64,000 bases of DNA, from contig JBLWXT010000005.1 in assembly GCA_048267305.1 (NCBI GenBank), forward strand, positions 143,710-207,709, written 5' to 3'. A program made the position numbers and the translations under genes. Shown in pieces: positions 44,591-53,663 of the stretch; positions within the stretch are counted from its first letter, which is position 1, and each line of letters opens with the position of its first letter. A model generated the notes under the pieces. It worked only from the letters and a program-made list of their open reading frames with translations, searched no databases and was not told where the DNA came from. This DNA is from Owenweeksia sp048267305 (GTDB taxonomy: Bacteria > Bacteroidota > Bacteroidia > Flavobacteriales > Schleiferiaceae).

Positions 44591-46030
44591 ATGCAAACCT
44601 TAACCAAATTTGCCGCTATGGCGGCATTCTGCGTATTCTTCAGTTTTACCATTTTTTCCCAATCAAATGATGCTACAAGTGATGTGATAGATTCCCTTCT
44701 CACAGAATTAGAGAAAGGAAATCCTGTTTCGGGTAGTGTGATTGTTTTGGGGGATATAAATTTTGAAACAGGCAAATCGGAGCTTACATCCAACGCCTCT
44801 GGCTATATTCAAAAAATTGCCCGCTTCTTAATTTTGGTTCCTACCCTTGATGCTCGTATTGAGGGCCATGCCGATAGCACAGGGAGTTTTGCCGTGAATA
44901 CAAAATTGTCTTTTGAACGGGCCAAATCGGTGAAAACGTCTTTTACAAACCTGGGAGTAGAAGAGAGCAGGTTGTTGATAAAAGCTCATGGCAGCGAAAG
45001 ACCAAAGGCCTCAAACAAAACCGAGGAAGGCAGAAAAGCTAACCGAAGAGTAGAAATTGCCCTGAATAAAAGGGTGACAAAATCAACCGCCAGGGAGAAG
45101 GATAAGGTGGTGTATGAACAAAATATAATACGACTAAAAGATGGTAGTAAAATTGGCGCTTCATTTGTTAATGTGGATGGTGAAACCGTGTACTACCGCG
45201 GCTACACCAGTGAAGAACTTAAAAACATCGCCCTTTCCCTGGTTTCTTCCGTAACCTATACCACTGGAAGAGTGTCAACTTATGATGGTGAAAAGTTAGA
45301 TGTTAGCGCACAGTCTGCAGAACCAGTTCAGTACGGAGAAAAGGGTACTGTGGCATTTTATGGATTGGCAGGCTACCGCACCTTGAATACGCAGGCTGGG
45401 TTTTATAGTATTAAATACACTAGTAAAAACCAGCATGATTATGAAGATGTTTTACAATTTGAAGGTAGTGAAGGTGGAAATAGCTTTAATGCCGGTTTTG
45501 AGTTTGGTAATGATGATTTGTTTTTTCAGATAGGATATTGTGGTGTAGAAGGAGCTGCCACCATGAGGGGATTATATGGTGGCTTTGGATGGGTGTTCGG
45601 TGGTGAGCGATTTCAGTTTAAACCAGGCCTGATGTATTCTGGCCAATATGCCAGAATAAAAATGAAGGATTTTAAAATGCCAACTGGAGATCAATTGAAT
45701 ATCAATGACTCTGAATTCATAGAGTCTAATATTGATGTCTCCATATCCAACAGGACATTTAGCCTGATGCCCGTGGCAATTATGGATGTAAGGGTTTATG
45801 GCCCCTGGTATATCAGGGCGTCTTTTGCTCTTAATATGCCCGTTACCAACAACTATGTTATTGAGTTTTCAGGAAATACAAGAGCGGAGGATACTTTTGA
45901 AAGGGAAATAGTTTCAATAAGCAGTTTAGACACGTTTACCATTGATAATGATGATTATACAAATAGAAAATTTGAGCTTGGGGGAATTAATGGCATTATT
46001 GAGCTCGGGGTAGTACTTCAGTTTGAGTAG
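44591..46030 (+). CDS. OmpA-domain outer-membrane protein with reversed domain order
   Basis: 479 residues from the ATG at 44591 (MQTLTKFAAMAAF, then a clear signal peptide cut near S-Q); the frame upstream has TTG only. The peptidoglycan-binding OmpA domain is N-terminal (about 40-150: I-N-F-E-T-G-K-S-E-L; I-E-G-H-A-D-S-T-G; N-R-R-V-E-I-A-L). The C-terminal ~320 residues start with a beta motif (L-K-D-G-S-K-I-G-A-S-F) and then look like a beta-barrel (alternating aromatic strands: G-L-A-G-Y-R; F-F-Q-I-G-Y-C; W-Y-I-R-A-S-F-A-L-N) ending G-V-V-L-Q-F-E. In classic OmpA the barrel comes first. Role: outer membrane to cell-wall link. Confidence 0.8.
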   Translation: MQTLTKFAAMAAFCVFFSFTIFSQSNDATSDVIDSLLTELEKGNPVSGSVIVLGDINFETGKSELTSNASGYIQKIARFLILVPTLDARIEGHADSTGSFAVNTKLSFERAKSVKTSFTNLGVEESRLLIKAHGSERPKASNKTEEGRKANRRVEIALNKRVTKSTAREKDKVVYEQNIIRLKDGSKIGASFVNVDGETVYYRGYTSEELKNIALSLVSSVTYTTGRVSTYDGEKLDVSAQSAEPVQYGEKGTVAFYGLAGYRTLNTQAGFYSIKYTSKNQHDYEDVLQFEGSEGGNSFNAGFEFGNDDLFFQIGYCGVEGAATMRGLYGGFGWVFGGERFQFKPGLMYSGQYARIKMKDFKMPTGDQLNINDSEFIESNIDVSISNRTFSLMPVAIMDVRVYGPWYIRASFALNMPVTNNYVIEFSGNTRAEDTFEREIVSISSLDTFTIDNDDYTNRKFELGGINGIIELGVVLQFE

Positions 46031-46201
46031 TAAAACACTTCCTGAAAATGTATGGCAAAGAATGGAATGGGGTAACTGATTTTTATTGGTTGCCCTTTTT
46101 TTAGATAAGCTTTCGTGAAATTTATTTGAGATCAGTTTTGGCTGTTCAAAAATCTGTGTATATCGGTGTGCTTCATAGCTCAATCCCTGTCCCCATCTTC
46201 C

Positions 46202-46209
46202 TATTTTTG
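46202..46209 (+). promoter_or_regulatory. -7 box of ligA promoter
   Basis: TATTTTTG, a perfect TAnnTTTG, 20 bases before the ligA ATG. No clear -33 element is seen. Confidence 0.45.
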
Positions 46210-46229
46210 TTGATCTACAATTTCCTCGC

Positions 46230-48248
46230 ATGACAAAAGACCAGGCAAAACAGCAGATTGAGGCGCTTAGCACTTTGCTGCAACATCATAATTACCTCTA
46301 TTACATTAAGGATGCTCCCGAAATTTCGGATTTTGAGTTTGATCAAAAGCTGAAGGAACTGCAAAAACTGGAGGATGAATTTCCGGAGTTTAAGCTTGCA
46401 AACTCGCCCACACAGCGTGTTGGTGGCGGAATTACCAAAGATTTCCCTACGGTAAGGCACAAGTACCCTATGATGTCTTTGGCCAATACCTACAGCAAGG
46501 AGGAGCTGGAGGAATTTTTGGCGCGGATCGCTAAATCCATTTCTGACCCGGTGGAGTTTGTTTGCGAGTTGAAATATGACGGTGCAGCCATCGGTATGAG
46601 CTATAAAAACGGGATGCTGGACAAGGCGATTACCCGTGGTGATGGTACTCAGGGCGATGAAATTACAGCTAATGTGCGCACGATTAACTCGGTGCCATTG
46701 GTATTGAGGGGAGACGACTATCCGCATGAGTTTGAAATTCGTGGGGAGATTTTTATGCTACTGGAAGGCTTTGCCAAACTGAATGAGGAACGGATAGAGG
46801 AGGGGCTGGATCCTTTTGCCAACCCAAGAAATACAGCAAGCGGAACCTTGAAAATGCAGGATAGCAGCATAGTAGCATCCCGCCCGCTGGACTGCTTTCT
46901 GTATTATGTTTTGATGGAAGACCGCAGGTATGGCAGTCATTATGAAAGCATGATGAAAGCGCGGGAATGGGGCTTTAAAATTCCGCCACCAGAGAAGAAC
47001 TACATCGCGAAAGCAAAAAACATAGATGAGATTTTTGATTTTATCAATTATTGGGAAGTGCACCGCCATGAGTTGCCTTTTGAGATTGATGGTATTGTAA
47101 TAAAGGTGAACGATTATGCACAGCAGCATAAGTTGGGAAGTACCGCCAAATCACCGCGCTGGGCTATATCCTATAAGTATAAGGCTGAGCAGGTTTCCAC
47201 CAGATTAAACAGTATTACCTATCAGGTGGGCCGCACAGGAGCCATTACGCCTGTTGCCAATTTAGAGCCGGTGCAATTGGCCGGAACCACGGTAAAACGC
47301 GCATCGCTTCACAATGCCGATCAGATTGAGAAGCTGGATTTACGCGTGGGCGATCAGGTATATGTGCAGAAAGGTGGGGAGATTATTCCAAAAGTGGTTG
47401 GTGTTGATCTGGAACAACGTCCGGCAGATTTGGTGCCTGTGGAATACATTAAAAATTGTCCTGAGTGCGGAACCGAGTTGATACGAAATGAAGGTGAGGC
47501 CCAACATTACTGCCCCAATGACGATGGTTGTCCGCCACAGATAAAGGGGCGAATACAGCACTTTATCAGCCGTAAGGCGATGGATATAGAAGGCATGGGT
47601 GGAGAAACGGTGGAGCTTTTTGTAAATGCAGGACTGATTAACAGTTATGCGGATTTGTATAAACTTAGCAAGGAAGACCTTTTACCGCTGGACAGGTTGG
47701 CGGAAAAATCGGCTCAGAACATTGTGGATGGCATAGAAGCCAGCAAGCAAATACCTTATGAGCGGGTGTTGTTTGGGCTCGGCATCCGTTATGTGGGAGA
47801 AACGGTGGCTAAAAAGCTGGCTCGTCATTTTGGGGATATAGACAGTTTGATGAAAGCTCCCTTTGAGGAGTTGGTAAACGTGAGCGAGATTGGCGAAAGG
47901 ATAGCTTTGAGCGTACGTGAGTTTTTTGAGGATGAAACCAAAGTGGCTATAGTAGAGAGACTTAAGGAAGCGGGATTGCAGTTTGAGGTAGTGCAGCAGG
48001 AAGGTGCTTCTACCAGGTTGGATGGAAAGACCATTGTTATTTCGGGGAATTTTGAGCGCTATTCCCGCAAGGAGATAAAGGAACTGATAGAAAAACATGG
48101 TGGGAAAAACACCGGTAGCGTTTCGGGTAAAACTGATTTAATTGTTGCAGGAGAAGGCATGGGGCCATCCAAACGCAAAAAGGCGGAAGACCTTGGCGTA
48201 AAAATTATTGATGAAGATGAATTTGCCAAAATGATTGGGGACGCATGA
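46230..48248 (+). CDS. ligA: NAD-dependent DNA ligase
   Basis: 672 residues. Ia/adenylation domain with active-site lysine in C-E-L-K-Y-D-G (Lys115), a four-cysteine zinc finger (C-P-E-C-G...H-Y-C-P-N-D-D-G-C, ~410-432), helix-hairpin-helix repeats and a C-terminal BRCT domain (about 590-672, G-K-T-I-V-I-S-G-N-F). It seals nicks using NAD+ in replication and repair. It overlaps the next gene by four bases (ATGA). Confidence 0.97.
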   Translation: MTKDQAKQQIEALSTLLQHHNYLYYIKDAPEISDFEFDQKLKELQKLEDEFPEFKLANSPTQRVGGGITKDFPTVRHKYPMMSLANTYSKEELEEFLARIAKSISDPVEFVCELKYDGAAIGMSYKNGMLDKAITRGDGTQGDEITANVRTINSVPLVLRGDDYPHEFEIRGEIFMLLEGFAKLNEERIEEGLDPFANPRNTASGTLKMQDSSIVASRPLDCFLYYVLMEDRRYGSHYESMMKAREWGFKIPPPEKNYIAKAKNIDEIFDFINYWEVHRHELPFEIDGIVIKVNDYAQQHKLGSTAKSPRWAISYKYKAEQVSTRLNSITYQVGRTGAITPVANLEPVQLAGTTVKRASLHNADQIEKLDLRVGDQVYVQKGGEIIPKVVGVDLEQRPADLVPVEYIKNCPECGTELIRNEGEAQHYCPNDDGCPPQIKGRIQHFISRKAMDIEGMGGETVELFVNAGLINSYADLYKLSKEDLLPLDRLAEKSAQNIVDGIEASKQIPYERVLFGLGIRYVGETVAKKLARHFGDIDSLMKAPFEELVNVSEIGERIALSVREFFEDETKVAIVERLKEAGLQFEVVQQEGASTRLDGKTIVISGNFERYSRKEIKELIEKHGGKNTGSVSGKTDLIVAGEGMGPSKRKKAEDLGVKIIDEDEFAKMIGDA

Positions 48249-48763
48249 GTTGGATGAAAAAAATAAGGGATTATGCCCTTCAGAAGAGCCGTAATATTTC
48301 ATATCGCCCTGCGGATTATCCGGGTTTTGAGAAATTTAAAACCATGGCCATCGTTTTTGAATCAGGAAAACAAAACTCCATAATTCAGGATTTTGCCAGG
48401 CAAATGGAAGCGGCCGGAAAGGAGGTGCAGCTGCTGGGCTATATCCCGCAGAAGCGAAAGGAAATACTGGAGCCACCAGCATTTGACTATTTTACCAAAA
48501 GTGAAATCAATTGGTTTGGAAAGCCTAAATCAGAGGAGGTAACCCAATTCCTAAATGGCACTTATCAAGTCTTTATCACCTTAAATGAAAGTGAGGAGAG
48601 CCCCGTTCAGTTTATTACTGTAGCGGCTAAAGCCGATTTTGTGGTGGGCCTTAGTAATGGCAAAGTGGCCCGAATTGATTTGCTGGTTGGCGCTGGTAAA
48701 ACCCATGACTACAAAGCCGTATTTAAGGAAGTGGAGTATTATTTGAAGTTTATAAATGGTTGA
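48245..48763 (+). CDS. DUF6913-like protein coupled to ligA
   Basis: 172 residues, no signal peptide. A soluble alpha/beta protein with T-M-A-I-V-F-E-S-G-K near 33-42 and V-Q-F-I-T-V-A-A-K-A-D-F-V-V-G-L-S near 118-134. Resembles Bacteroidota proteins grouped as DUF6913; function unknown. The start codon overlaps the ligA stop (ATGA), which suggests translational coupling and perhaps a link to DNA metabolism, although the latter is inference only. Confidence 0.75.
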   Translation: MSWMKKIRDYALQKSRNISYRPADYPGFEKFKTMAIVFESGKQNSIIQDFARQMEAAGKEVQLLGYIPQKRKEILEPPAFDYFTKSEINWFGKPKSEEVTQFLNGTYQVFITLNESEESPVQFITVAAKADFVVGLSNGKVARIDLLVGAGKTHDYKAVFKEVEYYLKFING

Positions 48764-48818
48764 AAACTGAGGCTGATTTTAATCCTACCGAATTCGGTAC
48801 AATTAATAATAATTGAGC

Positions 48819-49649
48819 ATGGCAAAAAGTAAGAAGATCAATGTGAAGGGAACAGATGTAGTGCTTTACACCCAGAATAACTCTGACTACATTTCCATTA
48901 CAGATATTGCTCGATACAAAGGAGGGGAAAGAACAGATTATATAATTCAAAATTGGCTCAGAAATAGGAATACCATTGAATTACTGGGTTTGTGGGAAGC
49001 TTTAAACAACGAAAATTTTAAACCCATCGAATTCGATGGGTTTAAAAATCAAGCTGGTCTTAATAGTTTTACCTTATCCGCAAAGCAATGGATTGAAAGG
49101 ACCGGAGCCATTGGGCTTGTTTCAAAATCTGGGCGTTATGGTGGCACTTTCGCTCATAGAGACATAGCTTTTGAGTTTGCCTCCTGGATTTCTGTGGAGT
49201 TCAAACTATATCTGATAAAAGAATTTCAGCGACTAAAAGAAGAAGAAAGCGACCGACTTAACCTCGAATGGAATTTTCAACGAAACCTCGCAAAGGTGAA
49301 TTACCGTATACATACCGATGCGATTAAAGAAAATTTGATTCCAGAAACTTTGGCTAAAAGGCAAGTTTCATTGGTTTATGCCACAGAAGCTGATGTGCTG
49401 AACATGGCATTGTTTGGCAAAACGGCCAAGGAATGGAGGGAGCAAAATCCTGATAAAGAAGGAAATATTAGGGACTATGCCACTATTGAGCAACTGGTTG
49501 TGCTGTCAAATATAGAGAGCATAAATGCTATGCTTATCCAACAACAAATGGAGCAGTCTAAAAGATTAATGCAGCTTAATGCCATTGCGATTTCACAAAT
49601 GACATCCTTGTTAAAGATGTCGGGAGGTTTAGAAAAACTAGGCTCATGA
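48819..49649 (+). CDS. KilA-N domain protein
   Basis: 276 residues from the ATG at 48819 (a TTG two codons earlier is less likely). The KilA-N DNA-binding domain occupies ~5-115 (I-S-I-T-D-I-A-R-Y-K; I-I-Q-N-W-L-R-N-R-N-T-I-E; W-I-E-R-T-G-A-I-G-L; G-G-T-F-A-H-R-D-I-A-F-E-F-A-S-W-I-S). A helical tail follows. KilA-N is common in phage antirepressors and large DNA viruses, which points to past phage contact; no other phage gene is nearby. It overlaps the next gene by four bases (ATGA). Confidence 0.88.
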   Translation: MAKSKKINVKGTDVVLYTQNNSDYISITDIARYKGGERTDYIIQNWLRNRNTIELLGLWEALNNENFKPIEFDGFKNQAGLNSFTLSAKQWIERTGAIGLVSKSGRYGGTFAHRDIAFEFASWISVEFKLYLIKEFQRLKEEESDRLNLEWNFQRNLAKVNYRIHTDAIKENLIPETLAKRQVSLVYATEADVLNMALFGKTAKEWREQNPDKEGNIRDYATIEQLVVLSNIESINAMLIQQQMEQSKRLMQLNAIAISQMTSLLKMSGGLEKLGS

Positions 49650-50344
49650 AGTGTATAAAACCCATTGTTCTGTTTATCGCCTTTTCGCTGAATGGCTTTT
49701 TTTGTAATAGTTCACTAGCTCAGGCAACTTGCTTTATCCGTTTTAGCAACCTGGAACTTTTGAAATCAGGCTCTGCTAATAGTCAATTTCTGATCAATGG
49801 AGTTTTGCTCAAGCCTGATTCCCTGGTACATGAAATTGCCATTAATGAAAAAGGATTTGATTCTGTAGGGTACACTACAAATGATAATTTTGGATCGTTG
49901 GCCTTAGCTAAGTTTCGAGCGGGTGAAACATATTCATTTGGGTTAAATCCATGTAGCGATTATAATATTTGGCCGAATAATAACGCAAAAATGGGAAGGC
50001 TAGCGTTTCGGCCCTTATCAATCAAAGATACCTTACTGGCGCTATTTGATGAAGATACTGTAGTATTAATAAAGGACTTAGAGACAGATGAACTAATTAC
50101 ATTTGCACATATACCATCTGCAATGTGTCTCTTCTCGCCCAAGTCCGTTAAAATCACTGAGAGTAGGAAAGAGCCAAAGGGAACGCTGCAAGTACTTGCT
50201 CAACAGAAGTTTCATTATTTACATGGAGAAATATTCGAAATCACATTTATTCCGGAAACTGCCAAAATGGAATTTAAGATAATCGGCTATTTAAAGAATG
50301 ACGGTAAAAAATCAACCTATCAGGATTACTTGAATGGGGAGTGA
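49646..50344 (+). CDS. Secreted protein of unknown function coupled to the KilA-N gene
   Basis: 232 residues; not recognised. Signal peptide at 1-25 (I-V-L-F-I-A-F-S-L-N-G-F-F-C..., cut near S-L-A-Q). The mature part is strand-rich with no conserved catalytic motif I can name. It begins within the stop of the KilA-N gene (ATGA), an unusual pairing of a DNA-binding protein with a secreted one. Confidence 0.65.
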   Translation: MKCIKPIVLFIAFSLNGFFCNSSLAQATCFIRFSNLELLKSGSANSQFLINGVLLKPDSLVHEIAINEKGFDSVGYTTNDNFGSLALAKFRAGETYSFGLNPCSDYNIWPNNNAKMGRLAFRPLSIKDTLLALFDEDTVVLIKDLETDELITFAHIPSAMCLFSPKSVKITESRKEPKGTLQVLAQQKFHYLHGEIFEITFIPETAKMEFKIIGYLKNDGKKSTYQDYLNGE

Positions 50345-50441
50345 CATGCAAAGTGATTTACAGCCTTAGCCAGATTTTAGTTTTTGCCCGAAACAATTTC
50401 CTTCTAGAAGCATCCCATATGACTATTAAAAAGTAGACTCA

Positions 50442-50475
50442 TTTAACTCAAAGATTGTTTGACTGACTACCTTTG
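50442..50475 (+). promoter_or_regulatory. dapA promoter
   Basis: TTTA (50442-50445), 22 bases, TACCTTTG (50468-50475), a perfect -7 box, 56 bases before the dapA ATG. The -33 element is weak. Confidence 0.5.
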
Positions 50476-50531
50476 CCTCCCAATTAAGACCCACCAATAT
50501 TCAAATTTTAAAACATCGAATTCAAAATCAC

Positions 50532-51413
50532 ATGAATAAATTCCGCGGAACGGGCGTAGCCCTTGTAACCCCTTTTGACACAGACCATAATGTAGATTTC
50601 AATGGTCTTGAAAAACTCGTTAATCACTGTATAGATGGTAATGTGGAATACCTGGTTGTGATGGGTACCACTGCCGAAAATGCTACTTTAAACTCTTCTG
50701 AAAAGCTGGAAGTACTGAAGCATGTACAAAAAGTGAATGATGGCCGTAAACCCATTGTATATGGTATAGGAGGAAACAACACCGCTGCTTTGGTGGAAAC
50801 CATTAAACAAACCGATTTCAACGGAATCGATGCCATACTTTCTGTTTCTCCTTACTACAACAAACCAACCCAGGAAGGCATTTACCAACATTTTAAAACA
50901 ATAAGTGAGGCCAGTCCGGTTCCTGTTATTCTTTATAATGTACCGGGGCGGACGTCTTCCAATATGTCTTCTGCAACTACATTGCGCCTGGCCAAGGATT
51001 TTGACAATATTATTGCTATTAAGGAAGCCAGCGGTAACCTGGAGCAGGTGATGGAAATCATAAACGGCAGGCCAGAAGGCTTTTTGGTGATTAGTGGAGA
51101 TGATAACATTACACTTCCTCTGATTGCCAGTGGTGGCGATGGAGTTATATCTGTAAGCGGACAAGGTTTCCCAAAAGTATTTACACAAATGGTGCGCGAT
51201 GCCCTGGCTGGTGATTTTGAAAAGGCAAGAGTAGGGCACTACAAGGTTTTTGAAGTAACCAAAATGCTTTTCGCTGAAGGAAACCCCGGAGGAATAAAAG
51301 CAGCTTTGGCCCACAAGGGTATTTGCGAGGAGCACATGCGTCAGCCATTGTGGAGAATATCTGATGACCTTAGAAATCAGATTTGTAAGGAAATTGAAAA
51401 AAATGGAATTTAA
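50532..51413 (+). CDS. dapA: 4-hydroxy-tetrahydrodipicolinate synthase
   Basis: 293 residues. TIM-barrel aldolase with Schiff-base Lys164 (I-A-I-K-E-A-S-G-N), Tyr136 in I-L-Y-N-V-P-G-R, and M-G-T-T-A-E-N near 44-50. It condenses pyruvate with aspartate semialdehyde on the way to lysine and diaminopimelate. Monocistronic; the following lpoB is 123 bases away. Confidence 0.95.
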   Translation: MNKFRGTGVALVTPFDTDHNVDFNGLEKLVNHCIDGNVEYLVVMGTTAENATLNSSEKLEVLKHVQKVNDGRKPIVYGIGGNNTAALVETIKQTDFNGIDAILSVSPYYNKPTQEGIYQHFKTISEASPVPVILYNVPGRTSSNMSSATTLRLAKDFDNIIAIKEASGNLEQVMEIINGRPEGFLVISGDDNITLPLIASGGDGVISVSGQGFPKVFTQMVRDALAGDFEKARVGHYKVFEVTKMLFAEGNPGGIKAALAHKGICEEHMRQPLWRISDDLRNQICKEIEKNGI

Positions 51414-51536
51414 TTGGGAGGCTATTCCAAACCTTTAGCAGGTATAATGCAACATACGCTCTTGGCGGCATAATTAGATTGGCACTTAAATTGCCTGAGC
51501 CCCGGAGCACAATTATTAATACTCAAACAATCCAAT

Positions 51537-52121
51537 ATGAAAGCGAAGATATTTTTGACCGCAGCAGCAATTTCCATTTCTGTACTAAGTTGCGACACCA
51601 CTAAAAAAGTTACCCGTGTAGATGAGCGCGAGCAGATTGACCTTAGTGGCCGATGGAATGATACCGACAGCCGCCTGGTGGCCAACGAAATGGTGGCCGA
51701 TGGCCTTAGCCGTGTATGGTTACAGGATTTTGTAGAGCGTGAAGGAAAGAAACCCGCTATAATTGTGGGGCTTGTAAGAAATCGCAGCAGCGAGCATATT
51801 GCCACAGAAACCTTTATCAATGATATTGAAAGAGAGTTTATAAACTCCGGTAAAGTGCGATTGGTGCAAGGCGGAGAGTTTAGAGAGGAGCTGAGAGCTG
51901 AGAAAGCTGATCAACAAAACAATGCTTCTTTAGAAACTGTAAAACGCTTTGGACGTGAGCTTGGAGCCGATTTTATAATGCAAGGCACCGTAAATTCCAT
52001 TACAGATCAGGCGGGAAACACCAAAGTTGTTTTTTATCAGGTGGATATGGAGCTTACCAATATTGAAACCAATGAAAAGGTTTGGGTGGGCTCTAAGAAG
52101 ATCAAGAAGGTGATCCAATAA
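51537..52121 (+). CDS. lpoB: Penicillin-binding-protein activator LpoB-like lipoprotein
   Basis: 194 residues. Lipobox S-V-L-S-C (Cys19). The body fits the LpoB fold: S-G-R-W-N-D-T-D-S-R-L-V-A near 37-49, I-V-G-L-V-R-N-R-S-S-E-H near 76-87, F-I-N-D-I-E-R-E-F and F-I-M-Q-G-T-V-N-S-I near 145-154. LpoB in E. coli stimulates PBP1b from the outer membrane. The COG3014 protein gene follows 20 bases later, the usual partner. Confidence 0.88.
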   Translation: MKAKIFLTAAAISISVLSCDTTKKVTRVDEREQIDLSGRWNDTDSRLVANEMVADGLSRVWLQDFVEREGKKPAIIVGLVRNRSSEHIATETFINDIEREFINSGKVRLVQGGEFREELRAEKADQQNNASLETVKRFGRELGADFIMQGTVNSITDQAGNTKVVFYQVDMELTNIETNEKVWVGSKKIKKVIQ

Positions 52122-52141
52122 AAATCCCAACTACATTTTCA

Positions 52142-53560
52142 ATGCTCTTCAAGGAAAACATATCTGTATTTCCCCGATTGCTTATTGTTTTACTGTTAGT
52201 AATATCTACCGGTTGTGCTACCTATTACCAGCGAAACCTTCAATTTCAGGAGGCCTTTGCTGTAGGTAATCTGGACAAGGCCAATAAGCTTTTGGATAAA
52301 AACAAAAAGGCAGCGGAAGACCGCAATCGTCTGCTGTACTTTATGCAGAAGGGCGCGGTACTTCAGCTACAGGGCCAGTATGAGCTCAGCAACCAAATGC
52401 TGGAGCAGGCCTATATCTATACTGAAGATTACAAGAAAAATTACGGATATGAAGCCCTGGTGTTGGTAAGCAACCCCATGATGAGGCCTTACACAGGTGA
52501 AGATCACGAAAAGGTATTGATCCATTATTATAAGGCGCTAAACTATCTAATGCTGGCCAAGCCGCAAGAGGCTTTGGTGGAAGCCAGGCGCCTCAATAAT
52601 AAACTGAACGTTCTCAATGATAAGTATGGCGACAGGAAAAACCGCTATAGCGATGATGCCTTTGCCCATATCCTTATGGGGATTGCGTATGAAATGGATA
52701 ATGATATTAACAATGCGTTTATCGCTTATCGAAATGCGTATGAAAGTTACAAAACCAATTACCTGCCGGAGTTTGGCGTAAAGGCCCCCGATCAGCTGAA
52801 GAAGGATTTGCTGCGAACGGCCTCTGCCATGGGGTTTATAGATGAATTACAGCAATATGAGAAGGAGTTTGGAATGAAGTATAATGCTGAAAATGGCCAC
52901 AAGCCGGAGCTTATCTTCTTTTGGCACAATGGCCTTGGTCCCGTAAAAAGTGAGTGGAGTATGAACTTCACCGTGGTAAAGGGACAGGGCGGAACAGCCA
53001 CTTTTGTAAACGAGGAAATGGGTTTGAACTTTCCCTTTCCTCTTCCGGATAACGGTAAACCAAACGGTGGACTTGGTGATTTAAAACTGGTACGTGTGGC
53101 TTTTCCAAAATATGAAACCCGCAAACCCATATTTAATTCTGCTTCGCTTAGCGTAAACGGCAATAGTTTTCCATTGGAAAAAGCAGAGGATATAAATGAA
53201 ATTGCCTACTCCATTTTACAGGACAGAATGATGCGGGAGCTTGGGAGTTCATTGTTGAGACTGGCAACCAAACAGGCGGCTGAGTATGCCCTCCGTCAAG
53301 AAAATCAGGATGCCGGAGCTTTGCTCTCCATTGTAAATGCACTTACCGAAAAAGCAGATACCCGCAATTGGCAAACCTTGCCTTATAGTGTGTGGTATTC
53401 ACGCGTTCCGCTTAAAGCGGGAAGCAATAGTGTTACTCTAAAAACGCAGGGCCCGTCTGCAAATGCCAGCGGTGAGCAGGTATTTAATTTTGAAGTGGAA
53501 GAGGGGCAAACTATATTTCAAATCTATCATAGTTTAGAGAGTTTGCCACCGGGATATTGA
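52142..53560 (+). CDS. COG3014-family lipoprotein (LpoB partner)
   Basis: 472 residues. Lipobox V-I-S-T-G-C (Cys25) followed by A-T-Y-Y-Q-R-N. The helical N-terminal half has TPR-like repeats (E-A-F-A-V-G-N-L-D-K-A-N-K-L-L; H-Y-Y-K-A-L-N-Y-L-M-L-A-K-P-Q-E-A-L-V-E-A), and the C-terminal half is beta-rich. This is the neighbour of LpoB in many gammaproteobacteria and Bacteroidota. Role beyond association with peptidoglycan synthesis is unknown. Confidence 0.85.
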   Translation: MLFKENISVFPRLLIVLLLVISTGCATYYQRNLQFQEAFAVGNLDKANKLLDKNKKAAEDRNRLLYFMQKGAVLQLQGQYELSNQMLEQAYIYTEDYKKNYGYEALVLVSNPMMRPYTGEDHEKVLIHYYKALNYLMLAKPQEALVEARRLNNKLNVLNDKYGDRKNRYSDDAFAHILMGIAYEMDNDINNAFIAYRNAYESYKTNYLPEFGVKAPDQLKKDLLRTASAMGFIDELQQYEKEFGMKYNAENGHKPELIFFWHNGLGPVKSEWSMNFTVVKGQGGTATFVNEEMGLNFPFPLPDNGKPNGGLGDLKLVRVAFPKYETRKPIFNSASLSVNGNSFPLEKAEDINEIAYSILQDRMMRELGSSLLRLATKQAAEYALRQENQDAGALLSIVNALTEKADTRNWQTLPYSVWYSRVPLKAGSNSVTLKTQGPSANASGEQVFNFEVEEGQTIFQIYHSLESLPPGY

Positions 53561-53663
53561 AATCCCATAGGGCTTATTGAAGTGTTTGCTGATATTATTC
53601 ACCCATGGCCTTATGTATGGCTGTGCCCAGGGGCGATTATAAATTTTTACTTAAAAGAGCTAT

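Noticed and set aside
44353..44793. A 146-codon reverse-strand open frame over the start of the OmpA-type gene
   Set aside because: Its first third is antisense to the signal peptide and OmpA domain; the remainder is AT-rich intergenic DNA giving a random hydrophobic product.
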